The notes under the pieces are model-generated. The model ran no database searches. It was not told the DNA's origin and saw only the letters and a program-made list of their open reading frames with translations. A DNA stretch of 64,000 nt from Verrucomicrobiales bacterium. Its GTDB lineage: Bacteria; Verrucomicrobiota; Verrucomicrobiia; Limisphaerales; J093. Positions 8,013-18,300 of the stretch are shown here, one piece after another. A program made the position numbers and the translations under genes. The DNA is taken from the NCBI GenBank assembly GCA_024233305.1, contig JACKPV010000031.1, positions 186,001-250,000 on the forward strand, read 5' to 3'. The stretch's first letter is position 1; each line of letters opens with the position of its first letter.

Positions 8013-10637
8013 TCAATGGGCGATTGCCCACGGCGCGGCGTCCCCCTGCACGTCCAGGAGTTGCACGCTCGAAATGGTCTGGAACGCCACGTGATCCGCG
8101 AAGCTCCACGCCACGCGCTTGTCAGGCGTCACCTCGACCAAGTGCGGCCCCCGTCCGAGCTGACCGTGTCCCAGCCAGTTGCACATCACTGTGTTTCCGT
8201 TGGGCAGGCGCTGCAGTCCGGCCATGAACTTCAGACTGATGCCCGGCAACTCGTCCCCCCGCACCTCCCAGATCATCCGGCCTGCGGCATTCGCCTCGAA
8301 GACCCGGTTGCCGCCCGGCAGGTCGCCGCAGGAAATCAGCGTGTGTCCGTTGGGCAGACGAACGACGCTGTGCGGCCCTCCCTCGGCGGGGATTTCAAGC
8401 GCCATCGCGCCCGTTGCATCGTATTCGCGAACCACCTGCAGCCCGTAGTGGGCCACCACGTAATGTCCGTTCGCCAAACGTCGCGCATTCCGCATGTAGG
8501 TGTGACCGCCGTCCTTTCCCTCGGGCAGCAGGCGGACTTCCTTGACCACCCTGCCGTCCGGGGCGACCTCGAGCAGCCGGCCGGCGTTGCACTCGCCGAC
8601 GAAGGTGTTGCCGTCCGGCAATCGCTGGCACGCGTAGATCTCGCTCGTTGATTGGTAATCGAAAACCACCTCCTTCGCCCGGGTCACTTCGCGCACCCCG
8701 TGGCCGGTGTTGAAAAGCAGGTTGCCGTTGGGCAGTGCCCAGAGGTCGTTGCAGTTCGGCGCCGCGTATTCCCACTCGACCTGACCGGCCGACGTAACGA
8801 GGCAGACCTTGCCCGCCGAGTAGTCCGTGCATGCGAACGGATGCCCGATCGGTGTCGGACCCGTCCGTGTCACCGCTTCGGCGATGGCTTCCGGAGTCGT
8901 GGCTTCGTCGAAAGCGTTGGCCTTCCAGGTGTGGCCTTCGGGCTGGTTCTGGTTGAACCGCACCGACCGGCCCGAGGTGGCGTAGACGACGTTCGACTCG
9001 AACAGGAAGCCCTTGCTGCCTTCGTCGATGAAGAACCCGTTGTTCGGCGCGCCGCCGTGCGCGAAGGCGCTGCGCGGAACGTCGTGAATCAGGTTGCCAC
9101 GCAGGACGGTGCCCGGTTGATACCCCAGCGTGTAGATCCCGCCGCCATCGGCGAGCTTCTGCATCACGTGATGGATGTGGTTGAACTCCGCCACGCACCG
9201 CACCTGCGAGGTGGGCGTCGTGTTCCAGCGATAGCCGATCGAAACCCCGGTGTATGGCAGGTCGCAGACCTCGTTATGCGCGATGCGCGTGTCGGCCGAG
9301 AACGCCACGTAGATGCCCACCCCACCGCGACTGTCGGCCCCGCACCGACGCACCACGCAGTCCAACACTTCGTTGCCCGCGGGCGCGTCGGATGGGTCGG
9401 CCCAGTCCGCATCCAGCGACCCCTCGGCGCCGGCCTGCAACGCGCCCGTCCCGCGCCAGCCGATCACGATCCCGTTGCCGCCGATGTCCTCGACGGTGCA
9501 CCGCGACACCACGTTGCGCCGGCAACCGGGTCCGAAACCGACGCCCGAGGCGTTGAGGTGGGCGAACCGGCAGCCTTCAAACCGGACCTCCGCGGCGTGG
9601 GCGCATTCGATGGCGACGGGTTGGACGTAGGTCGGTTCCTGCATCGTCGTGCCGTAGTGGGCGGCCTGGAGTTCCGAATAGCCGAACGCCGGCAGCGCGA
9701 ATCCGGCGTGCTCGAACCGCAGGCCCTCGAAGCGCAGATTGCGCACCGGACGGTCCTTCGTTCCCGCAATCTGAACGAGCCGGCTCAGGACCGGCGCCAC
9801 GACGCGGGCGTTCCCTGGACGTTCGCCGTCGCGCGCGAGATAAGTCAATTCGCCGGTCCTCCGGTCCAGGAACCATTCGCCCGGCCGGTCCAAGGCGAAG
9901 CGGGCATGCTCGATGAACACCGGTTTGCCGGGGCTGGCGGTCGTGGCGGGGCCGTGGCCGATCCAGCCCACCGGGTTGGCCGTTTCGATCCGTCCGTCGC
10001 GCACCGCGGTGATGAGCGCGCGCGAAATCGACCAGTTCTCGTAAACCACCAACTCGGCGTCCTGCCCGGCAATATCGTTCGTCGGCCACGCGCGGTCGAA
10101 AGTGAACGAGCGAACCTCGGGCGAAACCTCCGCCAGACGCAGCGCTCCGTCCGCCTCCGGCCAACGGGCCCGGATCGCGCGTTCGTCGTCCACCACCAGC
10201 AACCGGAAGAACCAACCCCCCGTGCGCACTCCCTCGAGGGTCGCGGTCCAACGCCGTCCGTCGACCTTCCACTCCCGAATTCGGCGGCCCCCACTGAACA
10301 CCACGTCCTGGCCCGGCGCAGCGGCGTAGGTGATCGAGTGCTCGGCCGTGCCCGAGTCCGCCGGAGTGAAGACCAGGGGCGCAGACAGCTCGTAAGTGCC
10401 GCCAGCGAAGGTAACGCGCACGTCCCCGGTCAGGCCGGTCGCCGCCAGTTCCCGCACGGCGGACACCGCCTTTCGAGGCGTCGCGAAGGGCGCGGCGGCC
10501 GTGCCCGGATTACGGTCATCGCCTGCGGGCGACACGAACCACTCCCGGGCGAGCGCGTCGCCGGAAGCGCCGAGAATCAGAACCAGCGAGGCCGCGGCAG
10601 GCAGGCCGCGGGGAAGGAGGCGTTTCATAAGCTGCAT
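8013..10637 (-). CDS. Secreted right-handed beta-helix protein with C-terminal beta-propeller
   Basis: The 874-residue protein starts with a signal peptide ending at ALA (about residue 30); MKRLL three codons in is an equally good start. WFVSPAGDDRNPGTAAAPF is the usual opening of DUF1565/pectate-lyase-like beta-helix proteins. Residues ~30-590 form the helix, with repeated short turns such as NVVSRCTVEDIGGNGI and NLIHDVPRS. From ~600 to the end there are blades built on the phrase LPNGN/LPDGN (LPDGNTFV, LPNGHTLI, LPNGNTVM), typical of a PQQ- or arylsulfotransferase-like propeller. Helix and propeller proteins are each common; their joining is less so. It probably binds or cleaves acidic polysaccharide outside the cell; no catalytic residues can be named. 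Confidence 0.78.
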   Translation of the reverse strand: MQLMKRLLPRGLPAAASLVLILGASGDALAREWFVSPAGDDRNPGTAAAPFATPRKAVSAVRELAATGLTGDVRVTFAGGTYELSAPLVFTPADSGTAEHSITYAAAPGQDVVFSGGRRIREWKVDGRRWTATLEGVRTGGWFFRLLVVDDERAIRARWPEADGALRLAEVSPEVRSFTFDRAWPTNDIAGQDAELVVYENWSISRALITAVRDGRIETANPVGWIGHGPATTASPGKPVFIEHARFALDRPGEWFLDRRTGELTYLARDGERPGNARVVAPVLSRLVQIAGTKDRPVRNLRFEGLRFEHAGFALPAFGYSELQAAHYGTTMQEPTYVQPVAIECAHAAEVRFEGCRFAHLNASGVGFGPGCRRNVVSRCTVEDIGGNGIVIGWRGTGALQAGAEGSLDADWADPSDAPAGNEVLDCVVRRCGADSRGGVGIYVAFSADTRIAHNEVCDLPYTGVSIGYRWNTTPTSQVRCVAEFNHIHHVMQKLADGGGIYTLGYQPGTVLRGNLIHDVPRSAFAHGGAPNNGFFIDEGSKGFLFESNVVYATSGRSVRFNQNQPEGHTWKANAFDEATTPEAIAEAVTRTGPTPIGHPFACTDYSAGKVCLVTSAGQVEWEYAAPNCNDLWALPNGNLLFNTGHGVREVTRAKEVVFDYQSTSEIYACQRLPDGNTFVGECNAGRLLEVAPDGRVVKEVRLLPEGKDGGHTYMRNARRLANGHYVVAHYGLQVVREYDATGAMALEIPAEGGPHSVVRLPNGHTLISCGDLPGGNRVFEANAAGRMIWEVRGDELPGISLKFMAGLQRLPNGNTVMCNWLGHGQLGRGPHLVEVTPDKRVAWSFADHVAFQTISSVQLLDVQGDAAPWAIAH

Positions 10638-10762
10638 GCGTTGCGTCCGATTGGCCGGTGAACCTGGCGCCGAGCATGCACCCGCCCCGCCCGCCTGTCA
10701 CGAGCGAGTTGAACGACGTCTGCTCCCGCGAGGGGCGCACGCCCTGCCGGGGTGCGGCGGTC

Positions 10763-12145
10763 TCAGCGCGAGGGAAGGTTCAGGGGGGCCGGCGACGCAC
10801 CGGGATTGATCAACCGGAAGAAGCGCGCCGGCGAAAGCACCGGCACACTGACGCCGTTCAGGAGCTGGGTTCCGGTGAAGGACTGCGGCGGACCGAAGGG
10901 CTCGGTTCCCAGGGCCGGGCTGCTTTGCATGGTGTAGGTGCTCGCAGGAGCCACTCCGGTGGCCGAAACGACGAACCCGTTTTCCCCCGCCGACCGGATT
11001 TGGAGTGCCACGCCGTCCAGCGACCCCGCCCCCCCCAGCGCGCCGTGGGTCGGGAAGTAGCCTGCCTCCACCCCCGGCACCGCCGTGATGCTTCCGTTGT
11101 CGGTAGCCACATGGCGGAGGACTGCGGTGGACGCCTGCCCCGAGGGCAGGAAGCCGAATCCCAGCACGGCCTGTCGGGCAATCGACACCACCAACCGCGT
11201 CCCATCCGGAGCCCAGGCGAGCCCGAGCGGGTAAAACCCTTCGCTGAACGTCGTCAACACCCGGGCGTTCGATCCATCGGCATTGGCGATCACGACGCTG
11301 GCGATGACGCCGCGGCTCATCCCCAACACATCGGGCCAGGCCAGGGAGAAATAGGCCAGCCCGGCCCCCGAAGGAGAGATCGCCGGGAAAATCTGCGTCT
11401 CGGCGGCGATGGGAAACAGACCATCAAAATATCGCGGCGCGGACAGCACCCCGACCCGCAGCCAATCCTGGGCGCCGGGGGTCCGGACGAAGCGCACGAT
11501 CGCCGGGAGTTGCTGGACGCTTCGGTTCTGCGTGGGCACCGAAACATACGACGGCGTGACAAAGGAGTCGCCGGCGGGATCCCAGGCCAGCCCCGCGAAT
11601 TCCGCCTGGAACGCGTCGGAGACCGGGCCTCGTCCGAAGGTGGGGTTGCTCACGATCACGCCATCGCTCGCCCGGGCGACGTTCAACTCCCGGTTGCTGC
11701 GGGGATTGGCCGTCCCCTGTCGGCGGGTCAGCATGACGCCGTAGGCGAGCCATTGGTTGTCCGGGGACAAGGCCGCCGAGACCGGCGTGAATGAATCCAC
11801 CTCCGCCGGGTTGAAGACAATCGTGTTGTGATCGACGACCCGGCGGGTGCCCCCCACGACACGGTCGAACAGATAGACGTCCGAACTTGGTGGCACTTGC
11901 AGCCCCGGTTCCACCGGATCCGGCGAGGAGAAGGCCACGAAGCGTCCGTCGCGAGAGAGCGACGGCCAGTTGTGCTCCACGAACCCGGTGGCCAGTTGCA
12001 CCACCTGTCCGTTTCCGACCTGGAACAGTCCGCTGCCGGTCACTCCGCCGAACTGAGCGGGAGCGGCATAAACCAATTGCCCCTGAGCGACCGCCGGCAA
12101 CGCCGCCGCCACCCACCAGGCTGTCAGGGTCAGCTTCTTCATCAT
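10763..12145 (-). CDS. Secreted TolB/WD40-like beta-propeller protein
   Basis: About 460 residues. I chose the ATGATG at 12145/12142 because it opens a clear signal peptide (MMKKLTLTAWWVAAALPAVAQG) and has a GGGAGG stretch about 15 nt upstream; the longer frame adds 33 Cys/Arg-rich residues unlike a coding start. The body has blades of TolB type (FVAFSSPDP, DNQWLAYG, DGTRLVVSI). The last ~70 residues (from about VVSATGV to ARFFRLIN) match the short Ig-like module that ends many verrucomicrobial secreted proteins with ARFFRL; the partial gene at the right edge ends similarly (AEFFRVVN). Function is unknown; a structural or binding role at the cell surface is likely. Confidence 0.7.
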   Translation of the reverse strand: MMKKLTLTAWWVAAALPAVAQGQLVYAAPAQFGGVTGSGLFQVGNGQVVQLATGFVEHNWPSLSRDGRFVAFSSPDPVEPGLQVPPSSDVYLFDRVVGGTRRVVDHNTIVFNPAEVDSFTPVSAALSPDNQWLAYGVMLTRRQGTANPRSNRELNVARASDGVIVSNPTFGRGPVSDAFQAEFAGLAWDPAGDSFVTPSYVSVPTQNRSVQQLPAIVRFVRTPGAQDWLRVGVLSAPRYFDGLFPIAAETQIFPAISPSGAGLAYFSLAWPDVLGMSRGVIASVVIANADGSNARVLTTFSEGFYPLGLAWAPDGTRLVVSIARQAVLGFGFLPSGQASTAVLRHVATDNGSITAVPGVEAGYFPTHGALGGAGSLDGVALQIRSAGENGFVVSATGVAPASTYTMQSSPALGTEPFGPPQSFTGTQLLNGVSVPVLSPARFFRLINPGASPAPLNLPSR

Positions 12146-12245
12146 CGTCTTGATCAATCCCTCCCGGGGATCCCCCGGGCGGCACGAACACGTTTGACCG
12201 CGCGGACGCCAAGAGTAGCACAAATTCTGCAAGACACAATCCAAA

Positions 12246-12269
12246 GGGGTCAGTCCTCAACATTGACAC
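12246..12269. repeat. Candidate REP-like motif
   Basis: The 24-bp sequence starts GGGGTCAGTCCTCAAC. From memory, very similar motifs flank REP-associated tyrosine transposases in diverse bacteria. It occurs once here, and no transposase gene is near, so the call is tentative. Confidence 0.25.
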
Positions 12270-12365
12270 AAGGCATGCGAGGTCAGGAGGGAGCGCTCAC
12301 GAATCCCCCTGCTCCACGGTTGGCTCCCGGCCGGGGTCCAGGACGTCAGGAAGGGAAAGACCGGC

Positions 12366-15300
12366 TCATCCCCTCCCCTTCACCCGGCCCGCCCATCCGG
12401 GCCAATCGAAGCCGGCGTTCCCCGGCGGTGCGGCGTTCCGGCTCTTGGTTTGCCAGTTGCCATCCGCGTCCCGCTGCCAATCGATCTCAAACCACGCCAG
12501 CGCGCCCCCCGCATACTCGGGTTCCTTCGGCCAGGAGGACGGCGGATCGAATCCGAGGAAAATGTCGAAGTCCAGGGACTCCCGGCGGACCGTCGTGGCT
12601 TCCTTCCCCGCGATTGTGGCGCTGAAGTCCTTCATCAACCGCTCGACGGCCGGGCGCATTTCGTCGAAGCGGTAATGGCGCGCGGCCACCCGACCTTCAC
12701 GGTTGAGCAGGATGAAGTCGGGCGTCCAGGTGGCCTCATACTCCTGCTCGAAGAACTTCCTCCGCGCGTTCGCATCGATCGTCGGCCACGGGTAGCCGCC
12801 GGCCCGTAACCAGTCGATGTCTTCCGGGGAACCCACCCCGAGCAGGACGACCGCCGGGCGTTCGGACTTGGGCCGGTCCAGATACCATGCATCGAACCGG
12901 GCCAATTCGCCGCGGGTAAGGTTGTATTGATTGGGACAGCCGAAAATCAGCAACACCGGTTGCCCGAGCCAGTCGGCGAGTTGCAGCGGGTTGCCTTCGA
13001 GCGTCTTCGCTTGGAAATCGGTCGCCCGGTCACCCACGAAGAGGGGCTTGCGCAGCGTCACCGGGATTTCGCCCAATTCGATCGGCGCTGTGCCTTCGGT
13101 CAGATTGGTCGCAACGGATACCACCACAGGGTCCGCCGAACCAACCGGTATCGCGTGCATGGTCGTTGTCGGTCCGGCCGCTGGATAGCCCTCGACGGCG
13201 AGATGCAGCTCATGGTCTCCGGGATCCAGGCACGGGATGGTGAAGAAACCGTCCTTGGATACCCAGGCACCCGTCAACCCCTCGAGCGCCTTGGAATCGC
13301 GAATCCGCATCGTCAGCCACGAGGCTCTCAAGTCCACGGGCCGCACCGGGTTCGCAACAACCGCCCGGCCCGTAATGATCCGCCCCGTCTTGTGGATGTT
13401 CGTTTCCACGGTCGCATCATCGAAGATCTCGACCCGGGCCAGCCGCCGGCCGAACGGATACTCGACCGGCGGTGGGGAGAGTCGACCCGGAATGGCGGCC
13501 GGCAGCTCGGCCGAGCGCGGCGTGCGAAGCCAGATATCCCACGGTCCGCGTCCGGCTTCCGGAAAGTGGTAGCGCCCCTGTTCGTCCGTGCGGGTTTCGG
13601 CAGTCCACTTGAAGGAAGGGAGGTGAACCGAATTGTCCACGGGTTCAAAGGCAGGGCAGAGCCCGAGCGATTGGTTCGTCCAGGCCTGGCCTCCCAAGGT
13701 CAGCCCACCGTGGATGCCGCCCAGGGGTTCGACGACCTTCTCCTCCGAGACGGCTGCTCCTTGCGATGTCGGCGAAGCGTTTCCCTCGCCTTTGGGCGGA
13801 CGCGGCTTCACCGGGATGATGCCCATTTCCAACGGCGTGGCGCCGTCCGCGGTGTTCGGCGTGATCGTGACGGGGACCGGTCCACCACCGCCGATCAGCT
13901 CATGCGTGCTGGGATCGCGATAGAGTTCGAGGATCAGTTGGTAGGAGCCCGGCTGCGCGTAAGGCACCAGAATCGAGCCATCCGGGGCCGGCAACCCGCG
14001 GGCCATGATCCACGGGCTTGCGCTGCGATCGACCAGCAGCACTTCCGTCGCCATCCAATCCGGCGGTTCGGCTTCGCCCTCCCAAACCACGCGGGCCTTG
14101 ACCAACCGGCCCTGCAGCCAGAGATCCAACCGTCTCGGTTGTCCGTGACTCAAATTGACGCTGGCCAACCGCTGCGAAACCGGGCCGTAACCATGCAACA
14201 CACCGCCGAACTTCGGCGGCGGATTGCGCGTGGCGAAAGGCGGTGTGTCGAGGAGAATCTCCGCCGGACCGGCCGCCAACGCCGGGAACTCGAAATGCCC
14301 CTCGGCATCGGTTGTAACCTGGACTGGCGGTCTGATCTCTCCCGGGGGCGCCGGCGCTTCGTAGCGCGGCACGATCCGCAGGTGCTGGTTGGGCCAGGGA
14401 GAGCCGCCGATCCGCAAGGTCCCGCTCAGACGGGCCTCTGCTTCGAGTGCGATCACACAGTGGTTCGTCAGGCTTGCGAGAGGGACTTCGACAAACCGAT
14501 TGCCCTGCCGGATCACCACCGATTCAGCGTTCGCGTCGGGATACACGAACATCCGTCCCTCCGCGTCGGTCCGCGCCACCGCACTCAGTTTCACGCCATC
14601 CCCGATTCGGCTCTTCCGCGCCAACTGCACCTCCGCCCCGGCCACCGGCCTGCCTTCATACGTGACCGTGAACCAGACCCGTCCGTCATCGGAAGGAGCC
14701 GACGATGCGGGCTGCGAGGCGGCGGCTGTGTTCACCTTGAGATCCTGCTCTGCTTCATCCGCAGGCGGCGGTCTTGGAATCGTCCCTTCCGATTCGCGCC
14801 CGGTGCCTGTCGTGCTCTGGGAAACGCCGGTTTCCTCGGAACGCACCGTTGGCCTCATCTGCTCGAAAGAACGGCGGCGGAGCCGGACCGTTCCGAGGTC
14901 GAGAGGGTCGGTGCCGTCCGTGAGATTGGTGGGGATCGTCACGGGCACCGTGAGTCCACCCACGCCCGACTCCGGGTCAGTTGCCTCGGAGAGCCCAATG
15001 ACCAGGTCGTAAGCACCCGGTCCGGCGTAGGGAATGAGGAACGAACCATCGAGACCGCACAGGCCGCCCAGCGAGACGGCCTCCTCGCGATCCCGGCTAC
15101 GCAAAGTCACCTCCGCCCGAAACCAGTCCACCGGCCTCGGATCACGCTCCAGCATCCACCGCCCGGTGATGCGTCGCCCGGCCAGGCTCAGATCCAGGTC
15201 GTTGATTTCGCCCCCGCGCAAACGGAGGGCGGTGAGCCTCTGGGCGCACTCCCGGTAACTGGCGAGTCCGATGCCGTGCGGCGATGAAGGAGGCATTTCG

Positions 15301-18300
15301 ATCTCCACCAGCGGGGATGTGAGTAGCCACACCTCGACCGTTCCGGCCATGATCGCCGGGATCCGAAAACGCCCTTCGTCATCGGTCGTCCGCACAACCG
15401 CTTCGCGCCCGCCCGGAGGACGCGGGCCGGCCTCGTGGCGCCGCTGGAACTTGAGGCGTTGATGGCCCCAAGGCTTGCCGCCAATCGACAGCGTTCCCAC
15501 GACAACCGCCTGGGTTTCGAGTGCGATTTCACACCCGTCGGTCAGGTCCGCCACGCGCACCTCGGCAGCCCGATCGCCGGAAGTGACCACCACCAGGTCG
15601 GCCTTGACGTCCGGATAGACGAAGCTGCGCCCGTCGTTATCCGTGAATCCGGGAGCGCTCAGCCGTGGCCGAAATGTGGACAGATCCCCGCTCGCAAACC
15701 GCACTTCCGCGTTGGGCACCGGCCGGCCCTCGAACGTCACAGTGAACCAGAGGCGGCTGTCCTCCGACGAGATCAGTAAGGCACCCGGAGCCGGGCCCGC
15801 TCCGGCACTGTCGAAAGGAGTTGGCGGTGGATCGCCCCGTGGAGGCGAAGCCTGCCTCGCGACAGCAGACCCGCCCGCTGCCCAGTCTGCTCCCTCGGGA
15901 ACCACCCCGACGTCCCCGAGGTCCAGAAGCTCACCGTTGGGCGGAAGATCGGTGGGCACGGAGAACGGCACGCGCCCGCTGCTGCCGAAACGGTCCTTCC
16001 CGTCAATGCTGGCGAACACCTCCACCACAAGGTCGTATTCGCCCGGTTCCACATACGGGAACAGGAACCGGCCATCCTCGCCAGTCCACCCGCGGACATA
16101 GACCCGCTTGCCGCGTTCGCCCAGAGTCGCCTCCACAAGGAACCAGTCGCCCGATCCGTCGTCCTCGCCCAGGCGGTTTTCGGGAGGCCGGAGAAGCGCC
16201 CGACCGGTCACGGGCAGGCCGGTTGCCCCGTAAGGCGGACTCACGATCGTCGGTTCACCCGCGTTCACCTCGATGTTGATGGGAAGGCTATGCTCCAAAA
16301 TCAGTCGGTTCCTGCCGGGCGGAACCAGGTCCAGCACAAACCGGCCATCGGCATCGGTTTGCGTCGAGAGATCATCCCACGAATAGCCAGGCCGAGGCTC
16401 CGCCTCCTCCGCCACGTCGACGCGCACCTTCTCGTGACTTCCCACCCAGTCCTTCCAGCGCAGGTGGCCCTCGATCCTCCCCCACGGGCGCAACGGGATT
16501 TGCCCTGAACGAACAAGTTCCGCCTGGGACACGTCCCCGTAACCGAGGCTTGGGTGGATCGCAACAAACCGCGGAGCCGGCACGCGCGCGGGCAGAGAGA
16601 AGCTCCCGTCCTCCTTGCTTCGCGTCAGGTGCTCCGAGCCGCCCAACCCGTGAAAGAACCCCTTTCCCATCACCACGGAATCCGCTCCTAATTCCGCGAC
16701 CTCCGCCCCGGCCACCGGCTTGCCTGCTGGATCGACGACGGTCCCTGACCACCCCTCTCCCCGCCGCAATTTGAAAGTGTAATCGTGTGTGCCTTCGCTG
16801 GTCAGGACCGGGCCGATCTCTGGCAGATATCCCGGCGCGGTCGCCGCGAAACAAACCTCGTTGGTGGGATTCGGAGGGTAGGTCACTTCGAAATGTCCCC
16901 CGCCGTAGAACAGCCTCCATCGCGAGTCCCAGGAAATCGCGCCCCGGCGAAACCAATAGTCCCGCCAACCGCGGAACAGGACGGCGTTGGTGATCGCGCT
17001 GCCGGTCCCGGCGTCCACAACCTGCGCCCTGAGACGGAAATCCCGCGCCAATCGGATCTGGACATCAGCAGACTCACCAAGTGCCACCGCTTCGGTCGCA
17101 GCGCCAAAACCCGGGGCGGACGCTGTGAGTCTCACGGGGTCCGGCGGCGCCTTCTCCCACACAAATCGTCCGTCCGCATCGGTCGCGGCAGTCCAGTCCA
17201 ACAGGTCGACCCCGCCCCATTCGGTCACCCGAACCTCCGCGTCCTGCACCGGTTGGCCTCCGTCATCCACGACCCGACCTCGCAGGGTTCGGCCGTCGGT
17301 CAACTTGATCGATACCGGTTCCATCCCGAGTCCCGGCTGCAGGTTGCGGACTTGCGGAGCCCAACCCGTCGCCTGAACGAACAACCGCCCCGGTCCGGAC
17401 GTCCGGCGCGCCAGCTCGAAGCGCCCATCCGCTCCGGTCTCCCCGATAACCCGACTTTGGTGATCCTCGCCGTGAGTCAGGAGCAACCGCGCATCGACAA
17501 TCCCTCCGCCATCCAGGCCGGTCACTGTGCCCGTGAGGCTCGCCAAGGCCTGCGTCGCGTGTGAGGCGGCCGGTCCGCGCTCGGTTTCCCCGCCCACCTC
17601 CTCCGGCGGGGAAGGCGCCCTGCGCGGTAAGAGTAATCGGACCTCGGCGCCCGCATCCGCCGGGACGGCTTCGCTGGGGCTCCGCCGGTAACCGTCCTTC
17701 CCAACGAACAACCGGATGGCATCCCGCGGAGCGCGATACCATGTGAAACTGCCATCCGCCCGACTCCGGGTGCTCCATCGGAAGCGAATCCCAGGCGTCG
17801 ACCGACCGATCCCGCGCCAACTCCACAACGAAACATCGGCCTGCGCCACCGGATCGCCTCGATCATCCACCACGCGCCCGCGGATGGTGCGGCCCCGGTT
17901 CAGAGTGATCGCGACCGGCTCCTTCCCGGCGCCCACCTCGAATTCACGCCATTCAGGCGCCCAACCCGGCGCTTGCACGAGCAGTTGCCACACGCCCTCT
18001 TCTGACACGGGGACGACGAAATGCCCGGCTTCATCCGTACGAGCTTGCTTCGTACGATCCAGGCCCGAAGCGGTCGCCGCCGCCAGAAGCACCTCCGCAC
18101 TGGCCACTGGGTTCCCGTCGGCATCAAGGACCCGGCCGCTCGCCGTCGCTCCCCAGGCGTCGTCGACACCTGTTCCATTAGTGTCCACCTCCGCGTCAGT
18201 CTCCGCCGGTGCCGTAGCTTGCGGATCGGTCAAGCCCACGACCGACAGAACACCGAGCAAGCCGATGGCGAGCACGGACCAACGCGACGGTTTGCGGAAG

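Noticed and set aside
12927..15287. A 786-codon frame on the plus strand within the giant M56 gene
   Set aside because: Its translation is dominated by Arg, Pro and Gly and antiparallel to conserved Ig-like repeats; no plausible start or domain.
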